A stretch of DNA of 46,934 nucleotides from Labrenzia sp. DG1229 (GTDB lineage Bacteria > Pseudomonadota > Alphaproteobacteria > Rhizobiales > Stappiaceae), in contig NZ_AYYG01000007.1 of assembly GCF_000521215.1 (NCBI RefSeq), positions 1 to 46,934 on the forward strand. The letters are read 5' to 3'. The notes under the pieces were generated by a model. The model did not search any database and was not told the DNA's origin. It worked only from the letters and a program-made list of their open reading frames with translations. Positions 33,804 through 42,493 of this stretch are shown in pieces. Numbering within the stretch: position 1 is the stretch's first letter; each line of letters starts with the position of its first letter. The translations under genes and the position numbers were made by a program.

Positions 33804-35363
33804 ATGCAAGCATCAAGCGGTAAAATTCTCATCGTCGACGACGACCCGATCCAGCGAAGGCTCCTCGAAGAGGCTGTAAAAAAATTCGGATATCGCTCGA
33901 AGACGGCGGAAAACGGCATTGAAGCCATGCGGGTCATGAGTGGTCCGGAAGCCAGCGAGATCGATCTGATCATTCTGGATATGGTCATGCCGGAACTCGA
34001 CGGCCTGGGTGTTCTGGAACAACTGCGCGGCAACAAGAACGCCACGCCGGTGATCGTCCAGACGGGACATGGCGGGATCGATACGGTCGTCAGCGTCATG
34101 AATGCGGGCGCACAGGACTTCGTGGTCAAACCTGTTGCTCCCGAGCGGCTCAATGTATCCATCAGAAATCTGCTGAAAACTTCCGCTCTTGAAGACGAAA
34201 TCACAAGGTTCCGGAAACAGGCGTCAGGGACCCTGACATTTGCCGACATCATCACCCATTCCGCGGCCATGGAGCGTGTGATCAGTCTCGGCAAAAGGGC
34301 AGCGGCCTCCAACATCCCCATTCTGATCGAGGGGGAAAGCGGCGTCGGCAAGGAAATGATCGCAAGCGCCATTCAAGGATCAAGCGATCGAAGGTCCAAG
34401 CCGCTGGTCGCCGTCAACTGTGGTGCAATCCCGGAAAATCTCGTTGAATCCATTTTGTTTGGGCACGAAAAGGGAGCTTTTACGGGCGCAGTCGACAAGC
34501 ATGTCGGCAAGTTCCAGGAAGCGCACGGCGGCACCTTGTTTCTGGACGAGGTCGGCGAGTTGCCGCAGGACGTCCAGGTGAAACTCCTGCGCGCGATCCA
34601 GGAAAACGAAATCGATCCGATTGGGGGCAGACGGCCCGTGAAGGTGGATTTCCGTTTGATATCGGCGACCAATCGGCGCCTGATCGACCAGGTAAAGGAA
34701 GGTGTTTTCAGGGAAGACCTTTACTACCGTTTGAACGTGTTTCCGATCTGGATCCCGCCCTTGCGCGACCGGCGCGAGGACATTCCGGCCCTGACGCGGC
34801 ATTTTCTCGCACGCTTTGCAGCGGAAGAGGGAAAACCTCATGTTGCAGGTGTTGCTGCGGACACCATCGCCATGCTGCAGGATTACCACTGGCCCGGGAA
34901 CATCCGCCAGCTTGAGAACGCTGTCTTCAGGGCTGTGGTCCTGTGCGACGGCGCTCAACTGACCGCTTATGACTTTCCGCAGATTGCAGCAGCGGTGGAC
35001 CAGCCGAATGTCGAGCCTGTCACACAGGCGCAACAACCTCCAGCTGAGCAGGAAGTACCGACCCATTCAGCTTCCGCCGATCCAGTCATGCAGACCCGGC
35101 CGGTATCTGGAGAGCAGTCCTCCTCCTCCCCTCAGTCCGGATTTGAATTCGCTGCGCCTTTCGGCTTCATGCGCAATCTCGACAGGGAGGGCCATGTCCG
35201 AAATCTGGCCGACATCGAGGAAGAGCTGATTCGGGCAGCCATCAACCATTATTCCGGACGCATGACAGAAGTCGCGAAACGTCTGGGGATCGGCCGATCC
35301 ACACTTTATCGAAAGCTGAAGGAATACGGTCTGGAGGACAACGACAAGAATGCCGCGGCATGA
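33804..35363 (+). CDS. sigma-54-dependent response regulator, NtrC family
   Basis: About 519 aa. Receiver domain at residues 1-120 (KILIVDDDPIQRRLLEEAVK; phospho-Asp in IILDMVMPELDGLG; Lys in FVVKPV). AAA+ domain follows with Walker A EGESGVGKEM, the sigma-54 contact loop GAFTGA intact, Walker B GGTLFLDEVGELP and the arginine finger region FREDLYYRLNVFPIWIPPLR. After a Pro/Gln-rich linker a Fis-type helix-turn-helix ends the protein (GRMTEVAKRLGIGRSTLYRK). It should activate sigma-54 promoters when phosphorylated. No histidine kinase gene is adjacent. The start is uncertain: ATG 33804 gives MQASSGKILIV, and ATG 33762 is also possible, neither with a good ribosome site. Confidence 0.9.
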   Translation: MQASSGKILIVDDDPIQRRLLEEAVKKFGYRSKTAENGIEAMRVMSGPEASEIDLIILDMVMPELDGLGVLEQLRGNKNATPVIVQTGHGGIDTVVSVMNAGAQDFVVKPVAPERLNVSIRNLLKTSALEDEITRFRKQASGTLTFADIITHSAAMERVISLGKRAAASNIPILIEGESGVGKEMIASAIQGSSDRRSKPLVAVNCGAIPENLVESILFGHEKGAFTGAVDKHVGKFQEAHGGTLFLDEVGELPQDVQVKLLRAIQENEIDPIGGRRPVKVDFRLISATNRRLIDQVKEGVFREDLYYRLNVFPIWIPPLRDRREDIPALTRHFLARFAAEEGKPHVAGVAADTIAMLQDYHWPGNIRQLENAVFRAVVLCDGAQLTAYDFPQIAAAVDQPNVEPVTQAQQPPAEQEVPTHSASADPVMQTRPVSGEQSSSSPQSGFEFAAPFGFMRNLDREGHVRNLADIEEELIRAAINHYSGRMTEVAKRLGIGRSTLYRKLKEYGLEDNDKNAAA

Positions 35364-35517
35364 TTGTTGCCAGGAATCTCGGTCACTTGTCAAAATGGAC
35401 GATTTTTTGACGCATTCTGCCCTTATTCAGCCCAAATGCAGGGTTTTTCTTGATTGCATGCGTACCGTTGCAATTCCGCCACGATTATCAAGCGAGCGGA
35501 ATTAGGGTAAAAACTTC

Positions 35518-35535
35518 TTAACCTGCAGCGGTTAG
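35518..35535. promoter_or_regulatory. inverted repeat before the DUF882 gene
   Basis: TTAACC (35518-35523) and GGTTAG (35530-35535) form a dyad with TAACC/GGTTA arms and spacer TGCAGC, about 65 bases before the likely start. It could be a regulator site; half of it resembles a CtrA half-site but the full spacing does not. Confidence 0.3.
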
Positions 35536-35599
35536 TGTATGTCTCCTGCTGGGGAGCATGGGATGGGCGTTTGGCCCTCAAAGAACGGCGAGATAGAGA

Positions 35600-35711
35600 T
35601 TGCGTAACCGATTTGTTGATTTCGGCGCCGTCGGTTGGCTGAAACGGGCAGCGAAGATCGCGAGTGCGTTTGTAGTCGCATTTGCCTGCGTCGCGACCAG
35701 CTGCGCATGCC
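35600..35711 (+). other. out-of-frame signal peptide of the DUF882 gene
   Basis: Starting at TTG 35600, this frame reads MRNRFVDFGAVGWLKRAAK followed by a hydrophobic IASAFVVAFACVATS, a good signal peptide. It then runs into CACPDPHTQ, unlike the family. The DUF882 frame takes over at the same place. Dropping the single T near 35702 would give VATSAHAQTRTLKLY, joining the signal peptide with an AHA cleavage site to the mature protein. Confidence 0.65.
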
Positions 35712-37406
35712 CAGACCCGCACACTCAAGCTTTACAACACGCACACCAAAGAGCGTGTCTCCATTACCTTCAAGAAAAACGGCCGTTATCTGCCCGCAGG
35801 TCTGCGCGAGGCCAACCGTTTCCTGCGCGATTGGCGCCGAAATGAAATCATCAAGATGGATCCCGAGCTTCTCGACCTGATCTGGGAAGTTTACCGCGAA
35901 GTGCGCGGCAGGGATCATATCTACGTCGTATCCAGCTATCGGTCACCCGCGACCAACAACATGCTGCGAAAACGCTCCAGGGGTGTTGCCAAAAACAGCC
36001 AGCATACGCTCGGCAAGGCCATGGACTTCTACATTCCCGGCGTCAATCTGGCCAAGCTTCGGGCAACGGGTCTGCGCAAGCAGACCGGTGGCGTCGGATA
36101 CTATCCGCGATCCGGTTCGCCGTTTGTGCATATGGACACGGGTCGTGTCCGCCACTGGCCGAAGATGAGCCGGTCACAGCTTGCCAAGGTCTTTCCTGGC
36201 GGCAAGACCCTCCATATCCCCTCGGACGGCAAGCCGATGAAAGGTTATAAGCTCGCACTTGCAGAATCCAAGTCTGGCAGGCGAAGCACTTCGCGGCCGA
36301 CCATTGTTGCCTCCAGCACCAGATCCAACTCCGGTTCCGGTGCACGGACCCCGACCACGCGCGATCAAAACCTGACGGCGCCCGGCAAACCGATTTTGAC
36401 ATCGGCAGGCAGCGAACAGCCCGTTGAACGCAGCGGTGGCAACCTCTTTGCCGGTCTGTTCGGCGGCGGCGGCAACAAGAATGAAGACCAGGCGAACCGG
36501 GCCGGCGCTGTTGGCAACAAGAATGCGACCCGGACCGCCTCGGTGTCACCAGTCCTGAAAAATCCGCCCGTTCCGGCCCGCAAGGTTCTGGAAAGCCAGC
36601 CTGAGCCGCAAGTGGCTGAACCGATTGTCGTGGCGAGTGCATCATCCGGCACCAAACCCGTTCCCGCAGGGCCGACACCTCCTCAGTCTATTGAAACGCC
36701 ACCGGCATCCAACACGCTGGATGCACAACGCTTCGCACTTGAAAGCGGTCAGCCCAAGCCGACCAACCAGGCGATTGATTCCCGCTTTCAGACCGCGGCA
36801 GCGCCATCCCAGAAACCCGACACAGGTTTGAGCGAAGCAGCGAAAGTAGCGGCAGCACAGCTCGGAATTGACGGAGAACAGCCCGCGATCGGCAATCCGC
36901 CAGCGGACAATGCCGTTGCAGCGATTGCAGCAGCAACCGGAACCGCACCACCCTATCCGGCACCGGCACCTCGCCCTGAGACCACATTGGCTTATGCGTC
37001 AGCGACAGCAACACCACCGGTTCTGAACCGTTCATTGCGGCCTTCCGCCTCTTCTCAGGAAAACGCAGCGGTAACACGCGCGAAAGCAACACCTCAGGCC
37101 AGTGCAGCCCCGGCGCAGCCTTCCGTGTCCGGCCGTATTCCACGGGCCCAGATCATTGATCCCATGGCGGGTTTTGCCAGCCTGCCTGACAAATCCGAAC
37201 CGACACTTCTGTCAGGCGCGGGAACGACACGGCACCAGACATTTGCAATGTTGAGCCATCCAAACCAGCGGCGGCTGAAAAACGTGATGATGCCGGGAAA
37301 CCGCTTTGTCGCTGCAAGCTTTGACCAGGCTCCTTACGGCTCGCTCAGAACGGACCGTTTCGAGGGGCCCGCGATTGTCGTGCTGCCGGTGCGATACGCG
37401 CGGTGA
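35682..37406 (+). CDS. DUF882 (M15-like) murein peptidase family protein, 5' end frameshifted
   Basis: 574 aa in this frame. Residues 15-180 match DUF882, related to the M15 peptidases and to YcbK/MepK-type cell-wall hydrolases. It has SSYRSPATNNMLRKRS, the zinc-type motif SQHTLGKAMDFYI (H-x-x-G-x-A-x-D) and FVHMDTGR with the last His. From about 190 to 500 the chain is rich in Pro, Ala, Ser and Thr, probably disordered; a conserved-looking tail with QTFAMLSHPNQRRLK and GPAIVVLPVR closes it. This frame has a stop at 35673-35675, so it has no signal peptide of its own; one lies in the other frame from 35600. A one-base insertion near 35702 would explain this. A terminator follows at 37441-37470. 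Confidence 0.8.
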   Translation: MPASRPAAHAQTRTLKLYNTHTKERVSITFKKNGRYLPAGLREANRFLRDWRRNEIIKMDPELLDLIWEVYREVRGRDHIYVVSSYRSPATNNMLRKRSRGVAKNSQHTLGKAMDFYIPGVNLAKLRATGLRKQTGGVGYYPRSGSPFVHMDTGRVRHWPKMSRSQLAKVFPGGKTLHIPSDGKPMKGYKLALAESKSGRRSTSRPTIVASSTRSNSGSGARTPTTRDQNLTAPGKPILTSAGSEQPVERSGGNLFAGLFGGGGNKNEDQANRAGAVGNKNATRTASVSPVLKNPPVPARKVLESQPEPQVAEPIVVASASSGTKPVPAGPTPPQSIETPPASNTLDAQRFALESGQPKPTNQAIDSRFQTAAAPSQKPDTGLSEAAKVAAAQLGIDGEQPAIGNPPADNAVAAIAAATGTAPPYPAPAPRPETTLAYASATATPPVLNRSLRPSASSQENAAVTRAKATPQASAAPAQPSVSGRIPRAQIIDPMAGFASLPDKSEPTLLSGAGTTRHQTFAMLSHPNQRRLKNVMMPGNRFVAASFDQAPYGSLRTDRFEGPAIVVLPVRYAR

Positions 37407-37440
37407 CGATTGCTGCTTGGGTTCGCCTGACCAGACAAGA

Positions 37441-37470
37441 AAAGAGCGGCTCTCTGGCCGCTCTTTTTTA
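37441..37470 (+). terminator. terminator after the DUF882 gene, shared with gapR
   Basis: AAAGAGCGGC (37441-37450) pairs with GCCGCTCTTT (37457-37466), a 10-bp stem, then further T. The minus strand also has a TTTTCTTG tract after the stem, so it can serve both convergent genes. Confidence 0.85.
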
Positions 37471-37488
37471 TTTCGTCTTGTGTAGGGA

Positions 37489-37755
37489 TCAGCCCTCGGG
37501 ATCAGCAGATCCCGCCATGCCGAGAGCGTGAAGATAGAGATCGAGAACAGCCTCTTCCTCTTCACGTTCATGCGGCTGTTTCTTGCGCAGTGATACGACC
37601 TTGCGCAGGATTTTTACGTCATAGCCGTTGCCCTTGGCTTCCGCATAGACATCCTTGATGTCGTCGGCGATCACCTTTTTTTCTTCTTCCAAACGCTCAA
37701 CGCGTTCAATGAATGCCCGCAGCTGATCGGCTGCTACTCCACCAGGATCGGACAT
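37489..37755 (-). CDS. gapR: GapR family nucleoid-associated protein (DUF2312)
   Basis: 88-aa DUF2312 protein, the family of GapR. In Caulobacter GapR binds overtwisted DNA ahead of replication forks and helps topoisomerases. The sequence shows the family layout: a first coiled-coil helix, [20 protein letters not shown], then [20 protein letters not shown] and [23 protein letters not shown] at 37755 is preceded by AAGGAGACC-like bases. It is convergent with the DUF882 gene and shares its terminator. Confidence 0.9.
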   Translation of the reverse strand: MSDPGGVAADQLRAFIERVERLEEEKKVIADDIKDVYAEAKGNGYDVKILRKVVSLRKKQPHEREEEEAVLDLYLHALGMAGSADPEG

Positions 37756-37896
37756 GGAATAAGGTCTCCTTTTTTCTTTCTATTCGTCGATCATTGACCA
37801 GCACCGGATGATATCTGCCCCATCCGGATACCTTTCAATTCAAATCACCGCTGATCGGATCCGTACGCTCTGCACATGACGAACGGTCCGCACATC

Positions 37897-38193
37897 TCAG
37901 TGTTGCGGCTTGTTCTTTTCAAAGGCCGCCTTTTGGGCGTCGGACGCATCAGTCTGGTACTTGTCTTTCCATTCGCCGTAGGGCATCCCGTAGACGATTT
38001 CACGGGCATCGGCCTTCTCGAGGGAAAGACCTTTTTCCTCCGCGGCATCCTGATACCAGTTCGACAGGCAGTTACGGCAAAACCCCGCCAGATTCATCAT
38101 GTCGATGTTCTGGACATCGGTGCGGTTGCGCAGATGGTCGACGAGGCGCCTGAAAACGGCCGCTTCCAATTCCTGCTTCGTATTATCGTCCAT
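37897..38193 (-). CDS. DUF1244 family protein
   Basis: 98-aa soluble protein matching DUF1244, small helical proteins conserved in proteobacteria. Family marks are FRRLVDHLRNRTDVQNIDMM, LAGFCRNCLSNWYQDAAEEK (CRNC with two cysteines) and EIVYGMPYGEWKDKYQ. The CxxC-like pair may bind metal, but this is not established. It is on the minus strand, 34 bases downstream of the N-formylglutamate amidohydrolase gene, probably one unit. Function unknown. Confidence 0.85.
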   Translation of the reverse strand: MDDNTKQELEAAVFRRLVDHLRNRTDVQNIDMMNLAGFCRNCLSNWYQDAAEEKGLSLEKADAREIVYGMPYGEWKDKYQTDASDAQKAAFEKNKPQH

Positions 38194-38227
38194 TGCAACG
38201 AACTCCTTCCGTCTTAACCATCACCAT

Positions 38228-39037
38228 TCAGGCAATGTCACTGCGGGATTTGAAAAATGTCACTTTCCGGCAGCCGGTCTGCTCGGCGATGCCCAGCAAG
38301 ATCGACTCCAGCCTGTCGGCCCATTCCATCTGCCCGCTCTCTGCTGCGATCAGATCCTGCCGCAGTTCAAGCAAAACATGAGCCAGCCCGCGCTGCGTGG
38401 CGTGCCGATACATCGTGTCGTTTTTGAGAGCCCCGTCATAGGGTTCATTGTCCCCGACAACGAGGTCACCCTGGTCTCTAAGTCCTGTCAGCATCGGTTT
38501 GATTGCTCTCGGATCGCTGTCCCACAAAACAGTCGCGTGCCAGGGTCGCGGGAGACCGCGCCACACAGGCGTAAAGCTGTGGATCGACACGAGGACAGGC
38601 GGCGCCGAAGTCTGCATCATGGCATCGATCGTCCGGTCGATCAGGTCGTGATAAGGCTTGTGAAACTGATTTATGCGGTAGGCCCGTTCTTCGCCATCAA
38701 CCGTCACATTTCCAGGAACAACCGCACCGTCCGACAGGCGCATGATCAGTGTCGGATCGTCGTCTCCGCGGTTCGGATCGATCAACAGACGTGAATAGGT
38801 TGTCAGGCAGGCTGGTGCATCGAGGCGCCTTGCGAGTTCAACCGTGACCGCCCTTGCGCCGATATCGTAACCTATATGGCGCTGGAATTGCTCAGGTGCG
38901 ACGCCCAGGCTCCCGTAGTCGGGTGGCACTGCATTGCAGGCATGATCGCACAGGAGCAGGATTCCGGAATTCAGGTCGCCGTTCACATATTCGGTCGGTT
39001 GGAAAATTTCACCGGCCTTTGCTGCAGTCTGTGTCAT
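38228..39037 (-). CDS. N-formylglutamate amidohydrolase family protein (first of two)
   Basis: 269-aa zinc hydrolase-like protein of the N-formylglutamate amidohydrolase family, which in histidine breakdown removes formate from N-formylglutamate. Conserved parts are LLLCDHACNAVPP with a likely metal His, RHIGYDIGARAVTVELARRL, YSRLLIDPNRG and VSIHSFTP. No hut genes are in the window, so the real substrate may be another N-acyl amino acid. It is followed by the DUF1244 gene on the same strand. A second family member lies at 44385. Confidence 0.85.
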   Translation of the reverse strand: MTQTAAKAGEIFQPTEYVNGDLNSGILLLCDHACNAVPPDYGSLGVAPEQFQRHIGYDIGARAVTVELARRLDAPACLTTYSRLLIDPNRGDDDPTLIMRLSDGAVVPGNVTVDGEERAYRINQFHKPYHDLIDRTIDAMMQTSAPPVLVSIHSFTPVWRGLPRPWHATVLWDSDPRAIKPMLTGLRDQGDLVVGDNEPYDGALKNDTMYRHATQRGLAHVLLELRQDLIAAESGQMEWADRLESILLGIAEQTGCRKVTFFKSRSDIA

Positions 39038-39520
39038 GTCACGCTTCGTGGAAATTTCTCAGGCGCTGAATGCGCAGGCGCACAGGTTTACGTCAATCTG
39101 GTCGAAGAACCAAGCCTGAAAGCGCAAAACCCGCAAGACCATGCGCTTCGATTCGATGTCCGCCGCGAAAATGCACACAGCTCTGGAAAACTCTGTGAAT
39201 TCAGGAGTCTTGAAGGTCGCAAAGCATCATAAGTATACGCTTTATTGACGGCTAACATCTATCAGCGAGGAAACCGCCATGTTCCCGCCCCAATTCTGGC
39301 CACATAGGTGTCATTATCGTTCTTGCGGGCAGAATTAATTGAACGGTTTCCGGGAACGTGGTTGGGTGAGTGTCTGCACTTAAACCTGTTAACGACGTTG
39401 ACAATACCCTGTTGTCGACGCAAAAAGCGAATGTCAGTAAAGCAGCAAAGTGAACGACTGCATATGTTTGAGGTTGGGGAACGGCACCAAGGATGGTCTC
39501 GGGTACGCATCGGCGCGCCT
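39038..39520. other. 483-base divergent region before the DUF1036 gene
   Basis: No certain gene. A reading frame runs in from 39308 ahead of the chosen DUF1036 start but its residues look random. A 9-bp dyad with one G-U wobble, CGTTGACAA (39396-39404) and TTGTCGACG (39412-39420), followed by CAAAAAG, is the only structure seen. The nearby TTGACA could be a promoter element. Confidence 0.5.
39396..39420. repeat. inverted repeat upstream of DUF1036-pyk
   Basis: Arms CGTTGACAA and TTGTCGACG with a 7-base spacer TACCCTG. It has no T-run, so an operator or leader hairpin is likelier than a terminator. Confidence 0.35.
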
Positions 39521-39952
39521 ATGAGGACAGTTGTCGCCGGTTGCCTCGCATTGCTGTTTTCCTCAATTACCAGCGACGAAGCAAAAGCCGATCTCAGGCT
39601 TTGCAACAAGACGGACAGTCAGGTCGGCGTAGCCATCGGCTACAAGGACAAGGCGGACTGGGTTACCGAGGGCTGGTGGAACCTTGCCTCCAATTCGTGC
39701 GAGACTCTGGTTCCGGGCGCCCTCGTGTCACGCTATTATTACATCTACGCAGTTGACTACGATCAGTTTGGCGAATGGGGTGGCCGGGCCTTCATGTGTA
39801 CCCGGGAAAAAGAATTCACGATTCGCGGAATTGAAGACTGTGTAGCTCGCGGTTTTGAGCGGACAGGCTTTTTTGAAATCGACACGGGAGAGCAAAGCAG
39901 CTGGACGGTTCAGCTGACTGAACCCGTGCAACAAGGGACAGGTGGGCGATGA
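39521..39952 (+). CDS. DUF1036 exported protein
   Basis: 143-aa protein matching DUF1036, a family of secreted alphaproteobacterial proteins, often next to pyruvate kinase. A signal peptide runs from MRTVVAGCLALLFSS to AKA near residue 24. The mature part begins with DLRLCNKTDSQVGVAIGYKD and carries WVTEGWWNLASNSCETLVPG and RYYYIYAVDYDQFGEWGG with four or more cysteines, fitting a disulfide-linked periplasmic domain. The ATG at 39521 is chosen to give the signal peptide; there is no strong ribosome site and longer starts exist. Its stop overlaps the pyk start (ATGA). Confidence 0.82.
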   Translation: MRTVVAGCLALLFSSITSDEAKADLRLCNKTDSQVGVAIGYKDKADWVTEGWWNLASNSCETLVPGALVSRYYYIYAVDYDQFGEWGGRAFMCTREKEFTIRGIEDCVARGFERTGFFEIDTGEQSSWTVQLTEPVQQGTGGR

Positions 39953-41385
39953 GGCGAAACCGGCGAGTTAAAATTCTAGCAACTCTCGGACCCTCTTCCA
40001 CAGAACAAGACATCATTGAAAACCTGTATCGCTCCGGTGCGGACGTCTTCCGCATCAATATGAGCCATACAGATCATGATCGTTTGAAACTGCTCGTAGA
40101 GCGCATTCGTTCTGTTGAAGGCAAAGTTGGGCGACCGATCGGCATTCTTGCCGATCTGCAGGGCCCGAAACTGCGTGTCGGAACATTTTCCGGCGGGCCA
40201 GTGATATTGGAAAATGGAGCGACTTTCACGCTTGACGCCGACACGTCAGGCGGCGACGTCAATCGTGTTCATCTTCCGCATCCGGAAATCCTCCAGGCAT
40301 TGGAGCCAGGTCACCGGCTGCTGCTGGACGATGGCAAGGTCCAGCTGAATGTGATCGAAGCAAGCGATACAAAAGCTGTTACCGAAGTCATTGTCGGCGG
40401 CAAGCTGTCCGATCGCAAGGGAGTCAGCGTGCCGGATTCGGAAATCGCGACCAGCGCGATGACGGAGAAGGACCACAAGGACCTGATTGCAGCGCTCGAA
40501 CAGGGAGTCGACTGGGTCGCGCTTTCCTTTGTACAGCGCCCGGACGACCTGGCCGAAGTACGCAAGATCACCCGCGGCCGGGCAGGTGTACTGGCCAAGA
40601 TCGAAAAGCCGCAGGCGATCGGCCGCCTCGACGAAATCATTGAACTCTCCGACGCGATCATGGTAGCGCGTGGCGATCTGGGCGTGGAAATGCCGCTGGA
40701 ACATGTTCCCGGACTGCAAAAACGCATCACACGCGCCTGCCGGCGGGCAGGCAAGCCGGTCGTGATTGCGACACAGATGCTGGAATCGATGATTTCCGCA
40801 CCCGTCCCGACACGCGCAGAAGTCTCCGATGTGGCGACCGCGGTGTTTGAAGGCGCCGATGCGGTCATGCTGTCGGCCGAATCGGCTGCGGGCGACTTTC
40901 CGATCGAAGCTGTCTCCACGATGGACAAGATTGCGCATCAGGTCGAGCAGGACAGCAATTACCGTACAATCATCGATGCTCAGCGTGCTGAACCCGAGGC
41001 GACTGGTGCCGACGCGATTTCGGCCGCCGCCCGCCAAATTGCCGAGACCCTCAATCTTGCTGCCGTCGTCTGCTACACCACCTCGGGTGCAACCGGTCTG
41101 CGAGCGTCGCGCGAGCGTCCATCTTCACCTGTGATTGTTCTCTCGCCGGTTCTTGCAACCGCACGCCGGCTGTCTCTCGGATGGGGGCTCCATTGCGTTG
41201 TCAGTGAAGATGCGTCAAACGAGGAAGACATGATCGACCGTGCCTGCCGCATTTCCTTTTCCGAAGGATTTGCAAAGCCTGGCCAGCGGGTGATCGTCAC
41301 AGCCGGTGTGCCCTTTGGCACACCAGGGTCGACAAACATGTTGCGGATAGCATTTGTCGGCAACGACGGCCAGGGCGGCATCTGA
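39949..41385 (+). CDS. pyk: pyruvate kinase
   Basis: 478-aa glycolytic enzyme that makes pyruvate and ATP from phosphoenolpyruvate and ADP. It starts RRVKILATLGPSS and has FRINMSHTDHD, the catalytic lysine in VLAKIEKPQAIG, the metal and substrate loop IMVARGDLGVEMPLEHVPGL, and ATQMLESMISAPVPTRAEVS. The C-terminal regulatory domain is complete, ending near QRVIVTAGVPFGTPGSTN. Its ATG overlaps the DUF1036 stop by four bases, so the two are co-translated. Confidence 0.96.
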   Translation: MRRNRRVKILATLGPSSTEQDIIENLYRSGADVFRINMSHTDHDRLKLLVERIRSVEGKVGRPIGILADLQGPKLRVGTFSGGPVILENGATFTLDADTSGGDVNRVHLPHPEILQALEPGHRLLLDDGKVQLNVIEASDTKAVTEVIVGGKLSDRKGVSVPDSEIATSAMTEKDHKDLIAALEQGVDWVALSFVQRPDDLAEVRKITRGRAGVLAKIEKPQAIGRLDEIIELSDAIMVARGDLGVEMPLEHVPGLQKRITRACRRAGKPVVIATQMLESMISAPVPTRAEVSDVATAVFEGADAVMLSAESAAGDFPIEAVSTMDKIAHQVEQDSNYRTIIDAQRAEPEATGADAISAAARQIAETLNLAAVVCYTTSGATGLRASRERPSSPVIVLSPVLATARRLSLGWGLHCVVSEDASNEEDMIDRACRISFSEGFAKPGQRVIVTAGVPFGTPGSTNMLRIAFVGNDGQGGI

Positions 41386-41430
41386 CGATCTAATCGTTTG
41401 AAAAATCTGGGCAGAGGCACGAACCACTGC

Positions 41431-42438
41431 TCAGATTTGAACAACGGCGTCACGATGATGCCGCTCTCCTGACAGCACCTCGCAATTGCCTTCAACTCTG
41501 TGAACCAGCCGCTCGATGCCCTTCACAATCATGTCCGTGTGCGTGTGGTGCGGCATGTGACCGGCATGGTCGAGGCACATCAACTGCGCTTGCGGCAGGT
41601 CCCGCAGCAACCCCTCGCAATGGATCGAAGGCCAGACGACGGTATCCTCGGTTCCGGTAACCACAAGAGACGGCTGATTTATCTCGCAATAGCGTTTCGA
41701 CTGATCTGCCACAGCCGAGTTCAGATGCACGATCTGGCTCGCGTTGGCACGAAAGGACGCAGGTCGGAACAACAAGGGCAGCCGGATCTCCGCATCATAG
41801 TTTCCGGGCGGTTGGTCGGGAAGAAATACATTTGTCATGGCGGCGGTAGCCAGCATGTTGCCGATTGGAAGTGTGAAGGTCCAGCAAAAGGCCGGACCGA
41901 TCATTGGCCACGAAGCAACGGAATAATACCAGTTGACCCCGCCTGGCCACGGGTGGCTGACAGGAGCAAGAAAAACAAGCCCCTTGACCCGCTTCGGAGC
42001 GCAGAGCCCGAGCGCTGCCGTGACAGAACCGGCAAACGAGTGTCCCACGACGATCGATTTTTCGATTTCCAGTCTTTCCAGGAGTGTCGCGATGACATGT
42101 GCCTGACCGGAAGGCAAATCGTGAGCCCCGGATTTTCCACCTGAAAACCCAAGACCCGGGCGATCGACGAAAAGCAGACTGTATTTGCCTTTGAGAGCCT
42201 CCAGAAAGGCGAGACGCATGTCGTAGGCATTGCCGCTGGCACCGTGAAGAAACACAAGTGTGGGCGTGTGACGGTCTTCGTCGCCGACAGGAAAATAATG
42301 ATAGTGGACGCGGACACCATCGATTTCCGCAAACGCCCCATCAGGTTTTATCTGGAAAGTCATACTGCGCAGCCGGAAAAGGGTATAGCCGAAGGCCGCA
42401 AGCGGAAGAACGCAAAAAAGGAAAATCATTGTCACCAT
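41431..42438 (-). CDS. alpha/beta hydrolase, membrane-anchored
   Basis: About 335 aa. An N-terminal hydrophobic segment (IFLFCVLPLAAFGYTLF) anchors it or acts as an uncleaved signal. The alpha/beta hydrolase fold follows: LVFLHGASGNAYDMR (oxyanion region), DRPGLGFSGG, nucleophile elbow VVGHSFAGSVTAA, acid in VTGTEDTVVWP and catalytic His in LDHAGHMPHHTH. Substrate unknown; esters or epoxides are hydrolysed by relatives. The start at ATG 42438 puts the membrane segment first; ATG 42468 is possible. It is convergent with pyk and 55 bases after the TPR gene on the same strand. Confidence 0.85.
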   Translation of the reverse strand: MVTMIFLFCVLPLAAFGYTLFRLRSMTFQIKPDGAFAEIDGVRVHYHYFPVGDEDRHTPTLVFLHGASGNAYDMRLAFLEALKGKYSLLFVDRPGLGFSGGKSGAHDLPSGQAHVIATLLERLEIEKSIVVGHSFAGSVTAALGLCAPKRVKGLVFLAPVSHPWPGGVNWYYSVASWPMIGPAFCWTFTLPIGNMLATAAMTNVFLPDQPPGNYDAEIRLPLLFRPASFRANASQIVHLNSAVADQSKRYCEINQPSLVVTGTEDTVVWPSIHCEGLLRDLPQAQLMCLDHAGHMPHHTHTDMIVKGIERLVHRVEGNCEVLSGERHHRDAVVQI

Positions 42439-42493
42439 AGCGCGGACATAGCACCCGCGCCCGGACATTCAAGACACCATAGCTCGATGATGT

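Noticed and set aside
35535..35565. CTCC/GGAG hairpin with a CTCCTGCT sequence before the DUF882 gene, as a third anti-Shine-Dalgarno RNA
   Set aside because: No terminator follows and no separate promoter is clear; it is probably leader sequence.
38214..38221. TTAACCAT between two minus-strand genes as a CtrA site
   Set aside because: It is a single half-site within a 34-base gap of a likely operon, without the second half at the proper distance.
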